The notes below the pieces were generated by a model. It made no database searches. It was not told the DNA's origin and was given only the letters and a program-made list of their open reading frames with translations. The position numbers were made by a program, and so were the translations under genes. From contig OZ038455.1 of NCBI GenBank assembly GCA_964036195.1, forward strand, positions 13,161,855 to 13,225,854: 64,000 nucleotides of DNA, read 5' to 3'. Below, piece by piece: positions 25,201 through 33,051 of the stretch. The stretch's first letter is position 1; the number at the start of each line of letters is the position of its first letter. The DNA is from Sphaerolaimus hirsutus. Lineage: Eukaryota; Nematoda; Chromadorea; Monhysterida; Sphaerolaimidae.

Positions 25201-27751
25201 GGGGGAATAATTATTTCCTCACTCGTCTTACAGGGGGGGGGGGTATTCGAGGGGGGAATTATACAAGGGGGGGGGTACTATTCAAGCAAATACGGTAGTC
25301 GCTGTCAAATAGCGAAATTTTTATTTTAAATATATACAGGGTGGCCCACGTCAGCCACACGGTTTCAATTGGCTCCCAACACGTCAATTTTGTTTGGAAA
25401 TGGCTGAAATTTGGTATAAGGGTAGATAAATGTACCCCATTTGTTATGTTAAGTGCACGGTTTCATATCACAAGATTTCGTGTTGAACGTGAAGCACAGT
25501 TTCATATTCACACGTTGAAAACAGTCCCAATTTAGGTGGTCCTGTGGAGTCACGTTTTTTGCATATGATGTGATAAATGTGACAAATCTGGTGATATGAA
25601 TGTGTGCGCTTAACATACTAAATAGGGAACATTTATCTACTGCCATGCCAAATTTGGGTTATTTTTATGAAGAATTGGTGATTTGGTAGACAATTGAAGC
25701 TCGTTCGACAGTTCAAACACATACAAAACTGTGTTTCACGTTTCGACATGAATTTTTGTTATGTGGAACCGTGCACTTAACACAACAAATGGGGTACATT
25801 TTTCTACCAACACACTAAATTTGAGCAGTTTTCATTCAAAATTGACGTGTTGGGAGCCAATTGAAACCGTTCGCCTGACGTGGGCCACCCGATATTTCGA
25901 GAACCACTGGAGCTTTTTGAATTATTATTGAACACGATGTAGATAGGTATCCGTTAGCGCTTCCAACCTGTCAATTTGGGAATGGATATCTTGAGTATTT
26001 GCAATTTTTCGGCAGTGAATTTGTCGCATCACCTCCTATTGATCGTTATGCATATGCTGTAAATCCACCTTTATTTTCGCAAAAGGTAAATTATGGAGAA
26101 TTATGCATACGGCTGACAGCAAACGCAAATGAAACGACTCGTTTGCTGAGAAAAAATCTACTGCGAACTATAGATGTGCCATCTGAGTTTACATTAATCA
26201 GTTGATATTCAAAGCACGTGCACACACTAGTTTACTGCCAGATGTTGGTAAACTCATAACTCGGCTTTGAACGCATTTGAGTTCACTGGAATGAGTTATC
26301 CTTAATCCCCATCAACTGCAGTTGACAGACACCTCATCCTGGTCAACTCACATGCATTCAAAGCTGATTTATGAGTTTACCAAAATCTGGCAGTAAACTA
26401 GTGTGCGCAGCGCCAAATAGTGGTGGTACTCATTGTCATTGGTATATACTCTTTATACATTTTATACTATGGGAATGGAATACACGGCTAAAAATCTGAT
26501 AAAAATTCAATTCATTTTATCGGTGGCGTGGCACTGGTTCATTTTTCTGTGTTTCTTTCAGTTTTCGATAAAAGTGTTTGAAGTTGTAAAGAGTAGGAGG
26601 AGCCATCTCCTTTTCGTGAGAGATATTTACATTTATTGCAATTTATTTAAACATGCCAGATGGTACAATTCCGTGACATTGGAAAGGAAGTACTGGCAAG
26701 CTTATCGGAAAGCAATCCACTGGGCGCACTGTCCGATGAGATCAGAGATGCCTTTTCAACAACATACTGGTTTGTTAGTTACTAATGTATAGTGATGGAA
26801 TGGCGCTGGAGCCATTTGAGGGCGCCAAAGTGCGCAACGCCATGGCGCCATTGGCGCCTGGCGCTCTTTTTTCTGGCGCTTTTCCATCACTACTAATGTA
26901 ACAAATTCTTTGGAAAAAAGTATTTTTATTTTTAAGTGTTTTTTCTCAAATGACTTTTCCAATTTCAATCTTTTTCCAAAAACAGTTTTGGAATTTTTGA
27001 TTTTAGTTTTTTGAGTTTTCGAACTTCCATTCCATTTCTAAACTTGCCTAACATGCTATTCTATTATAATAAATATGGTATCTTATTACTGTGGGGCAAA
27101 CATCACGTTGATAGAACTAGATTTCATCTACCGTATTTCCTCGAAATACCCCCCTCCAAATACCCCACTTCGTTTGACCCCCTCCCTCTCGAGACCACTA
27201 TGAAACAATCACCCCCCCCTCGAAATACCCACCAGATTGAGTGTAAAGCTAACGTACATGACAAATACTGCAGTTTGTGTTCTGCGTAGTGCAGAACACA
27301 CCTTAAAACAATGTCGGAATCACGTTAGAACAGTGTCTATACTATCTACGTACTAATATTAGTCTACAGGAGTCTATACATGTCACTTATTGATGCATTT
27401 TTCTACCCCAGCGCACATCGCCAACAACAATTTTGTACTAGGATTTCAAAAAATTTCTGGCGAAATAATAACCCCCCCCCCCTCGAAATACCCCCCTTTG
27501 TTTCACCCCCCCCCCTCTCGGGAGCACTATGAAACAATCACCCCCCGGGGGGTATTTCGAGGAAATACGGTAGATATTTTTCAATGGTTTTAAATGCTGG
27601 TCTACCCACACACAGGAGGTTCATATTTTACGTGTGCACCCCTTACTGGAACTACCACTGTGGCAGCCCAGACTACCCTGGCACGTTCCAGGACCTCAAA
27701 AGTGGCATTTGGAACTACAGCGCCGGTTACTGGCAAAAAAGTGCTGCTTGA
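7248..27751 (+). CDS. SAM-dependent methyltransferase, phthiotriol methyltransferase-like (9 exons, 359 aa)
   Basis: Probable class I S-adenosylmethionine methyltransferase acting on a hydrophobic or lipid substrate. Coding exons: 7248-7318, 8605-8824, 9597-9677, 10547-10664, 18652-18773, 20945-21076, 26086-26175, 26660-26769, 27616-27751. All junctions are GT-AG and the phases agree, giving one 359-aa frame ending in TGA. Residues about 5-60 are hydrophobic and may be membrane-associated. Residues 88-97 and 98-124 lead into the fold. Motif I is ELGAGRGGG (140-148). The acidic loop begins LDLQP (165-169). The second strand region is GDVHNLPYADESVDIV (179-194), followed by NVESSHCY (196-203) and VLKPGG (216-221). 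LTANANETTRLL (about 258-269) fits the helix seen after the core in the mycobacterial phthiotriol methyltransferase family. The substrate is unknown. The first ATG of exon 1 was chosen; an acceptor-like TTTCAG at 7227-7232 suggests an upstream 5' UTR intron. Least certain are the exon 3 acceptor, the exon 6 donor and the exon 7 donor. Introns are filled with transposons, and intron 3 is one. Confidence 0.85.
7511..8339. mobile_element. hAT-like element, TAGCATTGAA termini
   Basis: Perfect 8-bp duplication attgtgat (7503-7510, 8340-8347). Word GAGATTTTC/AAAATCTC. It lies in intron 1 of the methyltransferase. Confidence 0.92.
8348..8592. mobile_element. Older, shorter TAGCATTGAA element
   Basis: It begins TAGCATTGAAAAATT directly after the previous copy's target duplication and ends TTGGAATGCTA. 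The flanks attgtgat and atttcaat agree at only 5 of 8 bases. It lies 12 bp upstream of methyltransferase exon 2. Confidence 0.6.
8981..9406. mobile_element. CCGTA-type MITE (family A) in methyltransferase intron 2
   Basis: CCGTATTACCTCGAAATACC to ATTCGAGGTAATACGG, between TA dinucleotides, with the usual family interior (AACGCGTGTTCTGCATT). Confidence 0.85.
9674..10546. mobile_element. hAT-like element (CAGGGTTGG type) serving as intron 3 of the methyltransferase
   Basis: The left end CAGGGTGGGTTTTATAAAAA and the following roughly 150 bp match the inverted right end of the element at 38776-39826. Its right end (TTTTCTGAGAGTTTGCCAAC) matches that element's inverted left end. Flanks are aatgtgaa (9666-9673) and gacgtgaa (10547-10554), a 6/8 target duplication inside coding sequence. 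The splice donor is CAGG|GTGGGT and the acceptor is the terminal CGCAG|. See the findings. Confidence 0.85.
10859..12125. mobile_element. Foldback element, GGCCAGATTTAATTCTCCC ends
   Basis: The ends GGCCAGATTTA and TAAATCTGGCC continue into arms of roughly 270 bp that are near-perfect inverted repeats (11577-11790 against 11850-12060). The loop is only about 60 bp. It sits in a CCCCCAGG context of a family A MITE; CCAGG may be the target duplication. A hAT element is nested in the left arm. A related left end is seen at 63224. Confidence 0.75.
10937..11568. mobile_element. hAT-like element, TAGGGTGTCA termini, TTTTCCG word
   Basis: Termini TAGGGTGTCAAA and TTTGTCACCCTA with perfect duplication cgcatcga (10929-10936, 11569-11576). 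The interior is TTTTCCGTTTTCCGGC repeats. Confidence 0.93.
12610..13074. mobile_element. PIF/Harbinger-like element, TTA target duplication
   Basis: Inverted repeats GGATTTACAGCATAACGATC and GATCGTTATGCTGTGTAAATC, with TTA at 12607-12609 and 13075-13077. The same termini occur at 21148-26070 and, diverged, at 18803-19022. No transposase is present. Confidence 0.8.
13089..13372. mobile_element. Element with GGAATTAGAGCTCAGC ends, TTA duplication
   Basis: Ends GGCCGGAATTAGAGCTC and GAGCTCTAATTCCCGC, with TTA at 13086-13088 and 13373-13375. It inserted into the terminal repeat of the family B MITE. The word GACGTGAAATG is repeated. The longer copy is at 21791-22314. Confidence 0.8.
13681..13797 (-). 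pseudogene. Possible remnant of a transposase N-terminus in MITE C
   Basis: ATG to TGA, 38 codons. It starts MAENDDNGAEG, is acidic and serine-rich, and ends SLKEKL. MITE H (42611-43056) has a similar start on the same relative strand, MADNDENGAK, at about 42877. Shared coding starts in sibling MITEs suggest leftovers of the parental transposase. The family is not identified. Confidence 0.4.
13869..13988. repeat. Two tandem copies of a 60-bp unit
   Basis: The segment from TATTAGAGGGTACC to AAAATAGTCAAAAGTTATACC is repeated at a period of exactly 60 bp and starts a third time at 13989. Confidence 0.9.
14689..14778. mobile_element. 90-bp CCGTA-type MITE (family I)
   Basis: CAGTAATTTCCTAATTATAA to ACATTCTAATAATTACGG between TA dinucleotides. 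The outer bases match the other CCGTA families and the inner word differs. Confidence 0.55.
14783..15308. other. No feature recognised
   Basis: Part of methyltransferase intron 4. No terminal repeats or exons could be supported. Confidence 0.5.
15311..15573. mobile_element. CCGTA-type MITE (short family A subtype)
   Basis: Left CTGTATTTCCGCGAAATACC, right TATTTTGAGGAAATACAG. Same subtype as 21388-21637 and 57143-57387, with the shared core GAAATGCAACAATAACCACC. Confidence 0.85.
15885..16659. mobile_element. CCGTA-type MITE (family A3) carrying another family A MITE
   Basis: Starts CCGCATTACCTCGAATCC and ends TATTTCGAGGTGATAC. Its interior (ATGTACATCATGTATGC, GGAAATAATAAACCCCC) is shared with the copy at 19234-20875. 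Confidence 0.75.
16056..16408. mobile_element. Family A MITE with an empty site available for comparison
   Basis: CCGTATTTCCTCGAAATACC to AATCGAGGAAATACGG with TA on both sides. The sister copy of the host element at 19376-19397 lacks it and has a single TA there, which proves a TA target duplication. Confidence 0.92.
16686..17887. mobile_element. hAT-like element, TAACGATGGC termini, AATTCGAAAA word
   Basis: Termini TAACGATGGCAAA and TTTGCCATCGTTA with perfect duplication ctctacag (16678-16685, 17888-17895). It encloses a TGTAAAATG-type repeat (about 16935-17105) and a TACTC/GAGTA MITE. Confidence 0.93.
17149..17341. mobile_element. Palindromic TACTC...GAGTA MITE
   Basis: TACTCCAGCG to CGCTGGAGTA. 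The arms ACCTACCATATCCCATCTG and CAGATGGGTTATGGTAG are inverted repeats. A 148-aa open frame crossing it is fortuitous. Confidence 0.75.
18000..18110. mobile_element. Right end of a family A MITE
   Basis: The family interior ACTGGGAGTTCGCAAAATTT continues to the terminus CACTTCGAGGAAATACGG, followed by TA. The left part is disrupted by the hAT element at 16686-17887. Confidence 0.65.
18322..18619. mobile_element. hAT-like GCGCC element, left end eroded
   Basis: GCGCC word array ending TTCCATCACTA. A TAACGATGG element (18428 to about 18578) is nested inside. It lies 32 bp upstream of methyltransferase exon 5. Confidence 0.6.
18428..18578. mobile_element. Small TAACGATGG hAT-like element
   Basis: Starts TAACGATGGTAAAAAAATTC and ends TTTGCCATCG, with AATTCGAAAA words. 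The right terminus is incomplete and no target duplication is visible. Confidence 0.55.
18803..19022. mobile_element. PIF/Harbinger-like MITE, 220 bp, TTA duplication
   Basis: AGCCGGAGTTACAGCACAAC and its inverted partner GTTGTGCTGTAACTCCGGCT, with TTA at 18800-18802 and 19023-19025. It lies in methyltransferase intron 5. Confidence 0.88.
19398..20195. mobile_element. hAT-like element, CAGAGTTG termini, AAGCGTAAGCGT word
   Basis: Perfect duplication ctaatttg (19390-19397, 20196-20203). A minus-strand open frame starting MDSDDDVVAVDSSNSK (about 19849) is interrupted by MITE B and may be a decayed transposase start. Confidence 0.92.
19663..19778. mobile_element. Complete 116-bp CCGTA-type MITE (family B)
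   Basis: CCGTATTTCTTCTAATAGAA to TTCTATTAGAAGAAACACGG between TA dinucleotides. The internal word CCGTTCTATTGGAGG appears twice or more. This is the cleanest copy of the family in the window. Confidence 0.9.
20263..20694. mobile_element. CCGTA-type MITE (family E, CTCGAATAACTCCCC word)
   Basis: CCGTAAATCCTCGAATAAGT to ACTTATTCGAGGATTTACGG with TA on both sides. Fragments of the same family are at 48283-48390 and 63066-63160. Confidence 0.88.
21388..21637. mobile_element. Family A MITE, short subtype, 250 bp
   Basis: CCGTATTTCCTCGAATTACC to TATTTCGAGGAAATACGG between TA dinucleotides. Confidence 0.88.
21791..22314. mobile_element. Palindromic element with GGAATTAGAGCTCAGC ends
   Basis: Nearly perfect 524-bp foldback; TAA at 21788-21790 and 22315-22317. 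Both arms carry GACGTGAAATG words. It looks like two inverted copies of the 13089-13372 element. Confidence 0.85.
22479..23571. mobile_element. hAT-like element, TAACGATGGC termini
   Basis: Perfect duplication ggcaatgg (22471-22478, 23572-23579). AATTCGAAAA words at both ends. A degenerate family A MITE lies inside from 22921. Confidence 0.93.
23681..23867. mobile_element. TACTC...GAGTA MITE
   Basis: TACTCTGCGGACAG to CCGCCGAGTA between TA dinucleotides, with inverted arms around GAAACCTACC and GGTAGGTCTTC. Confidence 0.7.
24137..24680. mobile_element. hAT-like element, TAACGATGGC termini
   Basis: Perfect duplication gttagatg (24129-24136, 24681-24688), with ATTCGAAAA words throughout. Confidence 0.93.
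24962..25295. mobile_element. CCGTA-type MITE (family F, AATTATTCGAGG word)
   Basis: CCGTATTTGCTTAAATAATC to CTATTCAAGCAAATACGG between TA dinucleotides. The interior iterates GGGGGGAATTATTCGAGG. Confidence 0.88.
25337..25890. mobile_element. Foldback element, GGGTGGCCCACGTCAG ends
   Basis: A long inverted repeat starting CAGGGTGGCCCACG and closing CGTGGGCCACCC. The arms include TTGGCTCCCAACACGTCAA. It lies in the centre of the Harbinger-like element. The target duplication is not clear. Confidence 0.7.
26217..26410. mobile_element. Palindromic MITE, ACTAGTTTACTGCCAGAT arms
   Basis: Inverted arms CACTAGTTTACTGCCAG and CTGGCAGTAAACTAGTG meet near ATCAACTGCAGTTGAC. It is in methyltransferase intron 7. 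A close copy lies in M13 intron 10 (43865-44062). Confidence 0.75.
26790..26892. mobile_element. 103-bp hAT-like GCGCC element
   Basis: TAGTGATGGAATGGCGC to GGCGCTTTTCCATCACTA, perfect duplication ctaatgta (26782-26789, 26893-26900). It is 13 bp past the start of methyltransferase intron 8. Confidence 0.93.
27131..27570. mobile_element. Family A MITE in methyltransferase intron 8
   Basis: CCGTATTTCCTCGAAATACC to TATTTCGAGGAAATACGG between TA dinucleotides. Confidence 0.88.
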
Positions 27752-27922
27752 GCTGGACAGGATTTACCTCAAAATTCTGGGAACTTAGCGGATAGGTAGA
27801 TTGTGTATCTTCGTTACCTTTGTAGTGCAAAATTTGTCCATTTCCACTTTCTGGCAAGTGCAAAAAATTTTCAATTGCCATTTCCTTTTTCTGTAAAAAA
27901 AACGTTTTGTGAAACCCTCACC

Positions 27923-28672
27923 CCAGGGGACAGTCCCACCTAGGGTGTCAACAAAAACTTTTTGGCGGAAAACGGAAATGGTAACGAAAATTTTTTTGCA
28001 CTTGCCGGAAAACGGAAACGGAAAAAATTTTGCACTTGCTGGAAAACGGAAAACGGAAAAATGAAAGGCCGGAAAACGGAAACGGAAATGGAAAAATTTA
28101 CCGAATATATGCCGGACACGGAAAAAATTTGCTGAAATTTTGCCGGAAATGGAAAAAAAAATTGCAGAAATTTTGCTAAAAATGGAAATAAATCACATAA
28201 TTGAGAGCCTGCATGCATGTTTACTAGTTTGGCTGAAACAGAAAACAAAAAATTGAGCTGGAAAGTGAAAAAAGTTGGAAAAGCAGACAATTGAACCAGA
28301 AAATGGAAAAAAATCAGAAAAAACTGAAAATTGGAAAATGAGCCGGAAAAAATTGAAACGGAAATATAAAAAAAATTTGCAGCCGGAAAACGGAAATGGA
28401 AACGGAAAAAAATTGCCTTCTGAAAGCGGAAACGAAAAACAGAAAATGGAAAGTTGACACCCTAGTCCCACCCAAGCCCTGTAAAGTTACATGTCAAATG
28501 TGAAGTCAAATGCAAAGTAAAGTGTCAATCAAAAAAAAAGATTTTATTACTGAACTTTGCATGACAATTGACACTTTACTTTAATTGACTTTAATTGACA
28601 ATTTACTTTGCATTTCACTTTACATTTGACACTTTACTTCTTTACAGGGTTTGTTACTGCCACCAGGGGAGT
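27923..28672. mobile_element. CAAGCCCTGTAAAGT-type element with a nested hAT element
   Basis: The left edge GGGGACAGTCCCACC and, after the nested hAT, CAAGCCCTGTAAAG pair with TTTACAGGGTTTGTTACTGC at the right. The words are AAAGTGTCAA and CAAATGCAAAG. A cleaner copy is at 55700-55945. Confidence 0.6.
27941..28464. mobile_element. hAT-like element, TAGGGTGTCA termini, GGAAAACGGAAA word
   Basis: Perfect duplication gtcccacc (27933-27940, 28465-28472). GGAAAACGGAAA words fill the element. Confidence 0.93.
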
Positions 28673-28782
28673 TATTTTTCATCAGAAGTTTTTGAGGGGG
28701 AGTTATTCATGGAGAGGAGTTACTTTTCAGATTATTTAGTAAAATTCATGATCAATACCTATGTTGTATGAATCTGCTTACA

Positions 28783-29505
28783 TTGTGGCCACACAAGCTA
28801 GCTTTCATGGTTCCTCATTGAAAGCTCATTTTGAAACTCATAGCAACTCGTCGCTGTACAGTTATCAAAAGTGTAAATTTTTATTTTTAGTTCTTAAAAA
28901 GTGCAGTCATATGCAATTAGTAGTTCCGGCAAGTTACTGTCAGGTTACTTTTGGCATAGATTTCACATCTGTATACACATTTTGGAAAATGATTGGCAAT
29001 GCATCATCGCCACACACTGGTGATGTGTCGCCATTCACATTCGCCAAAAATGTTTATTTTGGTTTCATTTTGTGTCTTCCAAGGTGAAAACTGGTGATGC
29101 ATGGCAACATGTTGCCTGTATTGCCAGTTTTTAAAACAGTTTACCAATGTTGAATAGTGCCAGAGTCGCCAGAGGGATATCATCTAAAATGAAATACAGA
29201 ATGAAAAAAATATTGACTAAAATCACCTCATTGTACATAAAATGCAGTAACATTTTTTCCATCACATGTCATTTACCACTAGTCCTACAAATGCATAATT
29301 ATTCCACATAAAATTATTTTGTCTGCAGCATTTTTCACAAATGTTTTCATCAAATAAAAACTAGACAAAAAAGAATGGTGGTCTAAGCTACACCCACGTT
29401 TGGCGATTCTGACAGTATTTAACCATTTTGAAAACCAAAAAAATGAGTTTTCAACAAGGAAATGTGCAGACTAGCTTGTGTGGTGCCAGCTTGTGTGGTG
29501 CCATT
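28783..29505. repeat. Inverted-repeat region with TGGCCACACAAGCTAG ends
   Basis: GTGGCCACACAAGCTAGC at the left and GACTAGCTTGTGTGGTGCC at the right. The left end also occurs at about 35103. A 108-aa open frame inside has no recognisable domain. Confidence 0.4.
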
Positions 29506-29909
29506 AGTTTCATAAACCTGTATGTCAGTATAAAATTTCATAATTAGAGGAATAAAATCAATGCTGCATAGTGGGCATAACTTGCAAAAGAACACAAAGG
29601 TCGCATAGTTACATTACAGGTTTATGATAAATACAGATTATGGCTTTTCCCACTAATCAGAGAGGGGGAATGTTTTGGAATTTTATATTGTAGTATGTGT
29701 GTGGAGATTTATGTTGTATATTTAGATGAAAGAGTCAATTATGTTTGTATAAGGTTTATGTATTTGATATTAGGCTCATTTAACTTGGAATTTTCCCCTG
29801 ATTCAGAATATGTATACTTGTCTAAGTATAAATGCATCATAAAACAGGTCATAATTTATCCATTCATACCTCAATTTATTCACTCGAATGTCTCTAAATA
29901 ATATATATA

Positions 29910-30380
29910 CCGTATTTCCTCGAAATACCCCCCGGGGGGTCATTGTTTCATAGTGGTCCCGAGAGGGGGGGGTTAACCGAGGGGGGTATTTCGAGGGGGG
30001 GTTATTGTTTCACAGGAAATTTTTTGAAATCCTAGTAAAAAATCGTGGTTTATGATGTGCGCTGTGGTAGAAAAATGCATCAATAACTGACATGTATCAA
30101 CTCCTGTATACTAATATTAGTACGTAGATGGTATAAACACTGTTCTAATAACGTGATTCCAACATTGTTTTAACGTGTGTTCTGCACTACGCAGAACACA
30201 AACTGCAGTATTTGTCATGTACGTTCTCTTTACACTCAATCTGGGGGGGGGGTATTTCGGGGGGGGGGGGTGTGATTGTTTCATAGTGGTCTCGAGAGGG
30301 GGGGTCAAACGAGGGGGGGAGAGTCAAACGAGGGGGGGGGGGGGTATTTCGAGGGGGGGGGGTATTTCGAGGAAATACGG
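29910..30380. mobile_element. Family A MITE, first of a head-to-head pair
   Basis: CCGTATTTCCTCGAAATACC to TATTTCGAGGAAATACGG, separated by TATATA from an inverted copy at 30387-30842. Confidence 0.88.
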
Positions 30381-30386
30381 TATATA

Positions 30387-30842
30387 CCGTATTTCCTCGA
30401 AATACCCCCCCCCCTTGAAATACCCCCCCCCCCCTCGTTTGACCCCCCCCTCCCGAGACCACTATGAAACAATCACCCCCCCCCTCGAAATACCCCCCCC
30501 AAATTGAGTGTAAAGGGAACGTACATGACAATAACTGTAGTTTGTGTTCAGTGTATTGCAGAACACATGTTAAAACAATGTCGGTGTCACGTTAGAACAG
30601 TGTACATACCATTTACATACTAATATTAGTCTACAGAACGTTATAAATGGCGGTTTTTGTTGCATTTTTCGACGTCTGCGTACGTTTCAGACGACAATTT
30701 CGTACTTGGTTTTCAAAATTTTTCTTGTGAAACAATAACCCCCCCCCCCCCTCGAAATACCCCCCCCCTCGTTTAACCCCCCCCCCCTCTCGGGACCACT
30801 ATGAAACAATCACCCCCCGGGGGGTATTTCGAGGAAATACGG
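30387..30842. mobile_element. Family A MITE, second of the head-to-head pair
   Basis: Complete copy in opposite orientation to 29910-30380, ending 18 bp before the assembly gap. Confidence 0.88.
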
Positions 30843-30860
30843 TATACATATCCAATATTT

Positions 30861-31060
30861 NNNNNNNNNNNNNNNNNNNNNNNNNNNNNNNNNNNNNNNN
30901 NNNNNNNNNNNNNNNNNNNNNNNNNNNNNNNNNNNNNNNNNNNNNNNNNNNNNNNNNNNNNNNNNNNNNNNNNNNNNNNNNNNNNNNNNNNNNNNNNNNN
31001 NNNNNNNNNNNNNNNNNNNNNNNNNNNNNNNNNNNNNNNNNNNNNNNNNNNNNNNNNNNN
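30861..31060. other. Assembly gap, 200 N
   Basis: Exactly 200 N, so probably of nominal length. Open frames across it are meaningless. Confidence 0.99.
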
Positions 31061-31689
31061 AGAGGTTATGTTGTTTACGCAATATTGAACCTAAAACACT
31101 TCTCTATGGGACTTTGTAAACCAACTTTTCAATTGTGAAACAAAAATTTTGGTGTAAAGTGAATTTTTTGTCTGCCATTTAGGGAGGGGGTGAGTGTCCC
31201 ATTCAAGTTTGCCAGTGCCTACAGAGAAAGTTTCGATCAGGAGATCTAGGGTTCAAACTGGATATAATTTTTCTTCTGGGATTGGGATCGTTACTCTAGG
31301 GTTGTCTGGGATCATATTTTTTTCATATTGGGATTTTTTTTTGAGATAGGGATCATGACTGGGGTCTGTGTGCGGTATTGGGGTGGGGGTCATTCTGGAT
31401 AGTTTTTCATTCAGATTTTTCATATTGGATACTTTTTGAATTATTCAAGATTGGGATCAGGACTAGTTCAGGGTCTGAATAGTTTTTTTTCAAATGTTTG
31501 ATGAAATTTTTATAATTATTTGGGATCAGGATTTGTGTTTAGTTTCTGGGTCAGGATTGTGGGCCCCAATGGTGTCTGGCTTCACATTTTTAATCAACCA
31601 AAGCATTTAAAAAAGGTGGTGGACTGCTTTAAAGTTTAAACAACTTTAATTTTTCTTTAAAGTCTAAACCAGTCACTTTTTAAAACGCA
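31061..31689. other. No gene; imperfect TTGGGATC-type repeats
   Basis: Loosely repeated words around GGGATCAGGA and TTTTTCATATTGGG between about 31250 and 31560. No exon or terminal repeat was found. Confidence 0.4.
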
Positions 31690-32130
31690 ATCAGGTGGTG
31701 AACTTGTGTGGGACACTCGAGTCGTTTAAAAAAAAACAACTTTAAACGCAGCGACCGATGCTGTAGTTGGTCGCCGGCGGTCGTCCCGCCGGTGAATAGT
31801 GAGGGGGGTGTTGTCAAGACATCCCCCAAATTTCAGCTTTTTAACCCCCCCACAGCAGGAGATATCGCCCCCGTAGTGCAGCCAATCAAGTGGGTGGCGA
31901 ACTTGTTTGGGACACTAAAAACGCCGGAAAAAAATGTTGCATATACGGCGACCCTTCCTGTAGTTCGTCGCCATGCCTCCCCCCATTGATGCGGAGTAGG
32001 GGATTGTTGAAACTATATATATACAAATTTTCAGCTCTTTAATCCCCCCATAGCCGCAGATATTGCGTCAAGAGTAAAATAAAAAATTGGGTGGTGAACT
32101 TGTCCGGGAAGGTGTTTATTAACGTGTTAA
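31690..32130. repeat. Single arm related to the 60.7-62.2 kb foldback family
   Basis: Two successive units contain GAACTTGTGTGGGACAC, GTCGCC, CAAATTTCAGCT and CACAGCAGGAGATAT, as in the arms of 60744-62222. Confidence 0.55.
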
Positions 32131-32602
32131 AATTTTATAACCGTAGCTTGCCCCTAGCGCGAATGGCGAGCACTGCCCGGGGACTTTTCAGCCCGACCAT
32201 GTATAATTCCAATATTTCCAAGTAAAAATTATATTATTTAGACACAAATAAATGTATTTATTTCATTCTATTTAGCTCTCATCTTTATTTTTATAAATTT
32301 TTATTACTATCATTTTTATTCTTATTCGGGACATTGTTGCATTAACCCTACATTCGAAAAGAGTAACTGTCTCTTATTTAGCTAAAACACAACTGTTTAC
32401 TTTGGGTAGTTAAGTTAAAACCCAGCACGTGTGAGTACTAGTGATGGAAAAGCGCCAGAAAAAAGGGCGCCAAGCGCCAAGGGCGCCATGGCGCCATTCG
32501 AAAAGTGCGCGCCAGGCGCCAATGGCGCCACGGGAAGAGGGCGCCAAGCGCCAAGTGCGCCAGAATAGATAGTTAAATAAAATGCCCTACCTGTGCTCTA
32601 TA

Positions 32603-33051
32603 CCGTATTTCCTCGAAATACCCCCCCTCGAAATACCCCCCCCCCTCGAAATACCCCCCCTCAAAATGGACACTATGAACTTATAAACCCCCCCCCCTCG
32701 AAATACCCCCCCCCCAAATTTAGTGTATAGAGAACGTAAATGACAAAGGCTGCGGTTTGTCATCTGGGTAATGCAAAACACACGTTAAAAACGATGACTC
32801 TGTTATGTGAGAACAGTGATTATACGTCTTCACACTTATAAATGTCTTTAGAGTCTTATAAATGGCGATTTTTGTTGCAATTTCGACGTCTGCGTATGTT
32901 TCAGACGACAATTTAGTACTTGGTTTTCAAAAAATTTCTGGCGAAATAATAAACCCCCCCCCCTCGAAATACCCCCCCCCTCGTTTAACCCCCCCTCAAA
33001 ATTCTCACTCTGAAACAATAAACCCCCTGGGGGTATTTCGAGGAAATACGG
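32603..33051. mobile_element. Family A MITE in duplication unit 1
   Basis: CCGTATTTCCTCGAAATACC to TATTTCGAGGAAATACGG with TA flanks; the best full-length example of the family. Confidence 0.9.

Larger units (their letters stand above)
21148..26070. mobile_element. PIF/Harbinger-like element, TTA duplication, 4.9 kb including nested insertions
   Basis: AGGTGGACTTACAGCATAAC at the left and the inverted counterpart ending AAATCCACCT at the right, with TTA at 21145-21147 and 26071-26073. The arms run to about 21276 and from about 24865. Its right edge is 15 bp from methyltransferase exon 7. Confidence 0.88.

Noticed and set aside
28761..29087. 108-aa plus-strand frame
   Set aside because: It lies between inverted GTGGCCACACAAGCTAG repeats that recur elsewhere; no domain or splice support.
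30117..30531. Proline- and glycine-rich frames
   Set aside because: C and G runs of family A MITEs on both strands; no start context or coding bias.
30801..31088. Open frames crossing the N run
   Set aside because: Artefact of translating N.
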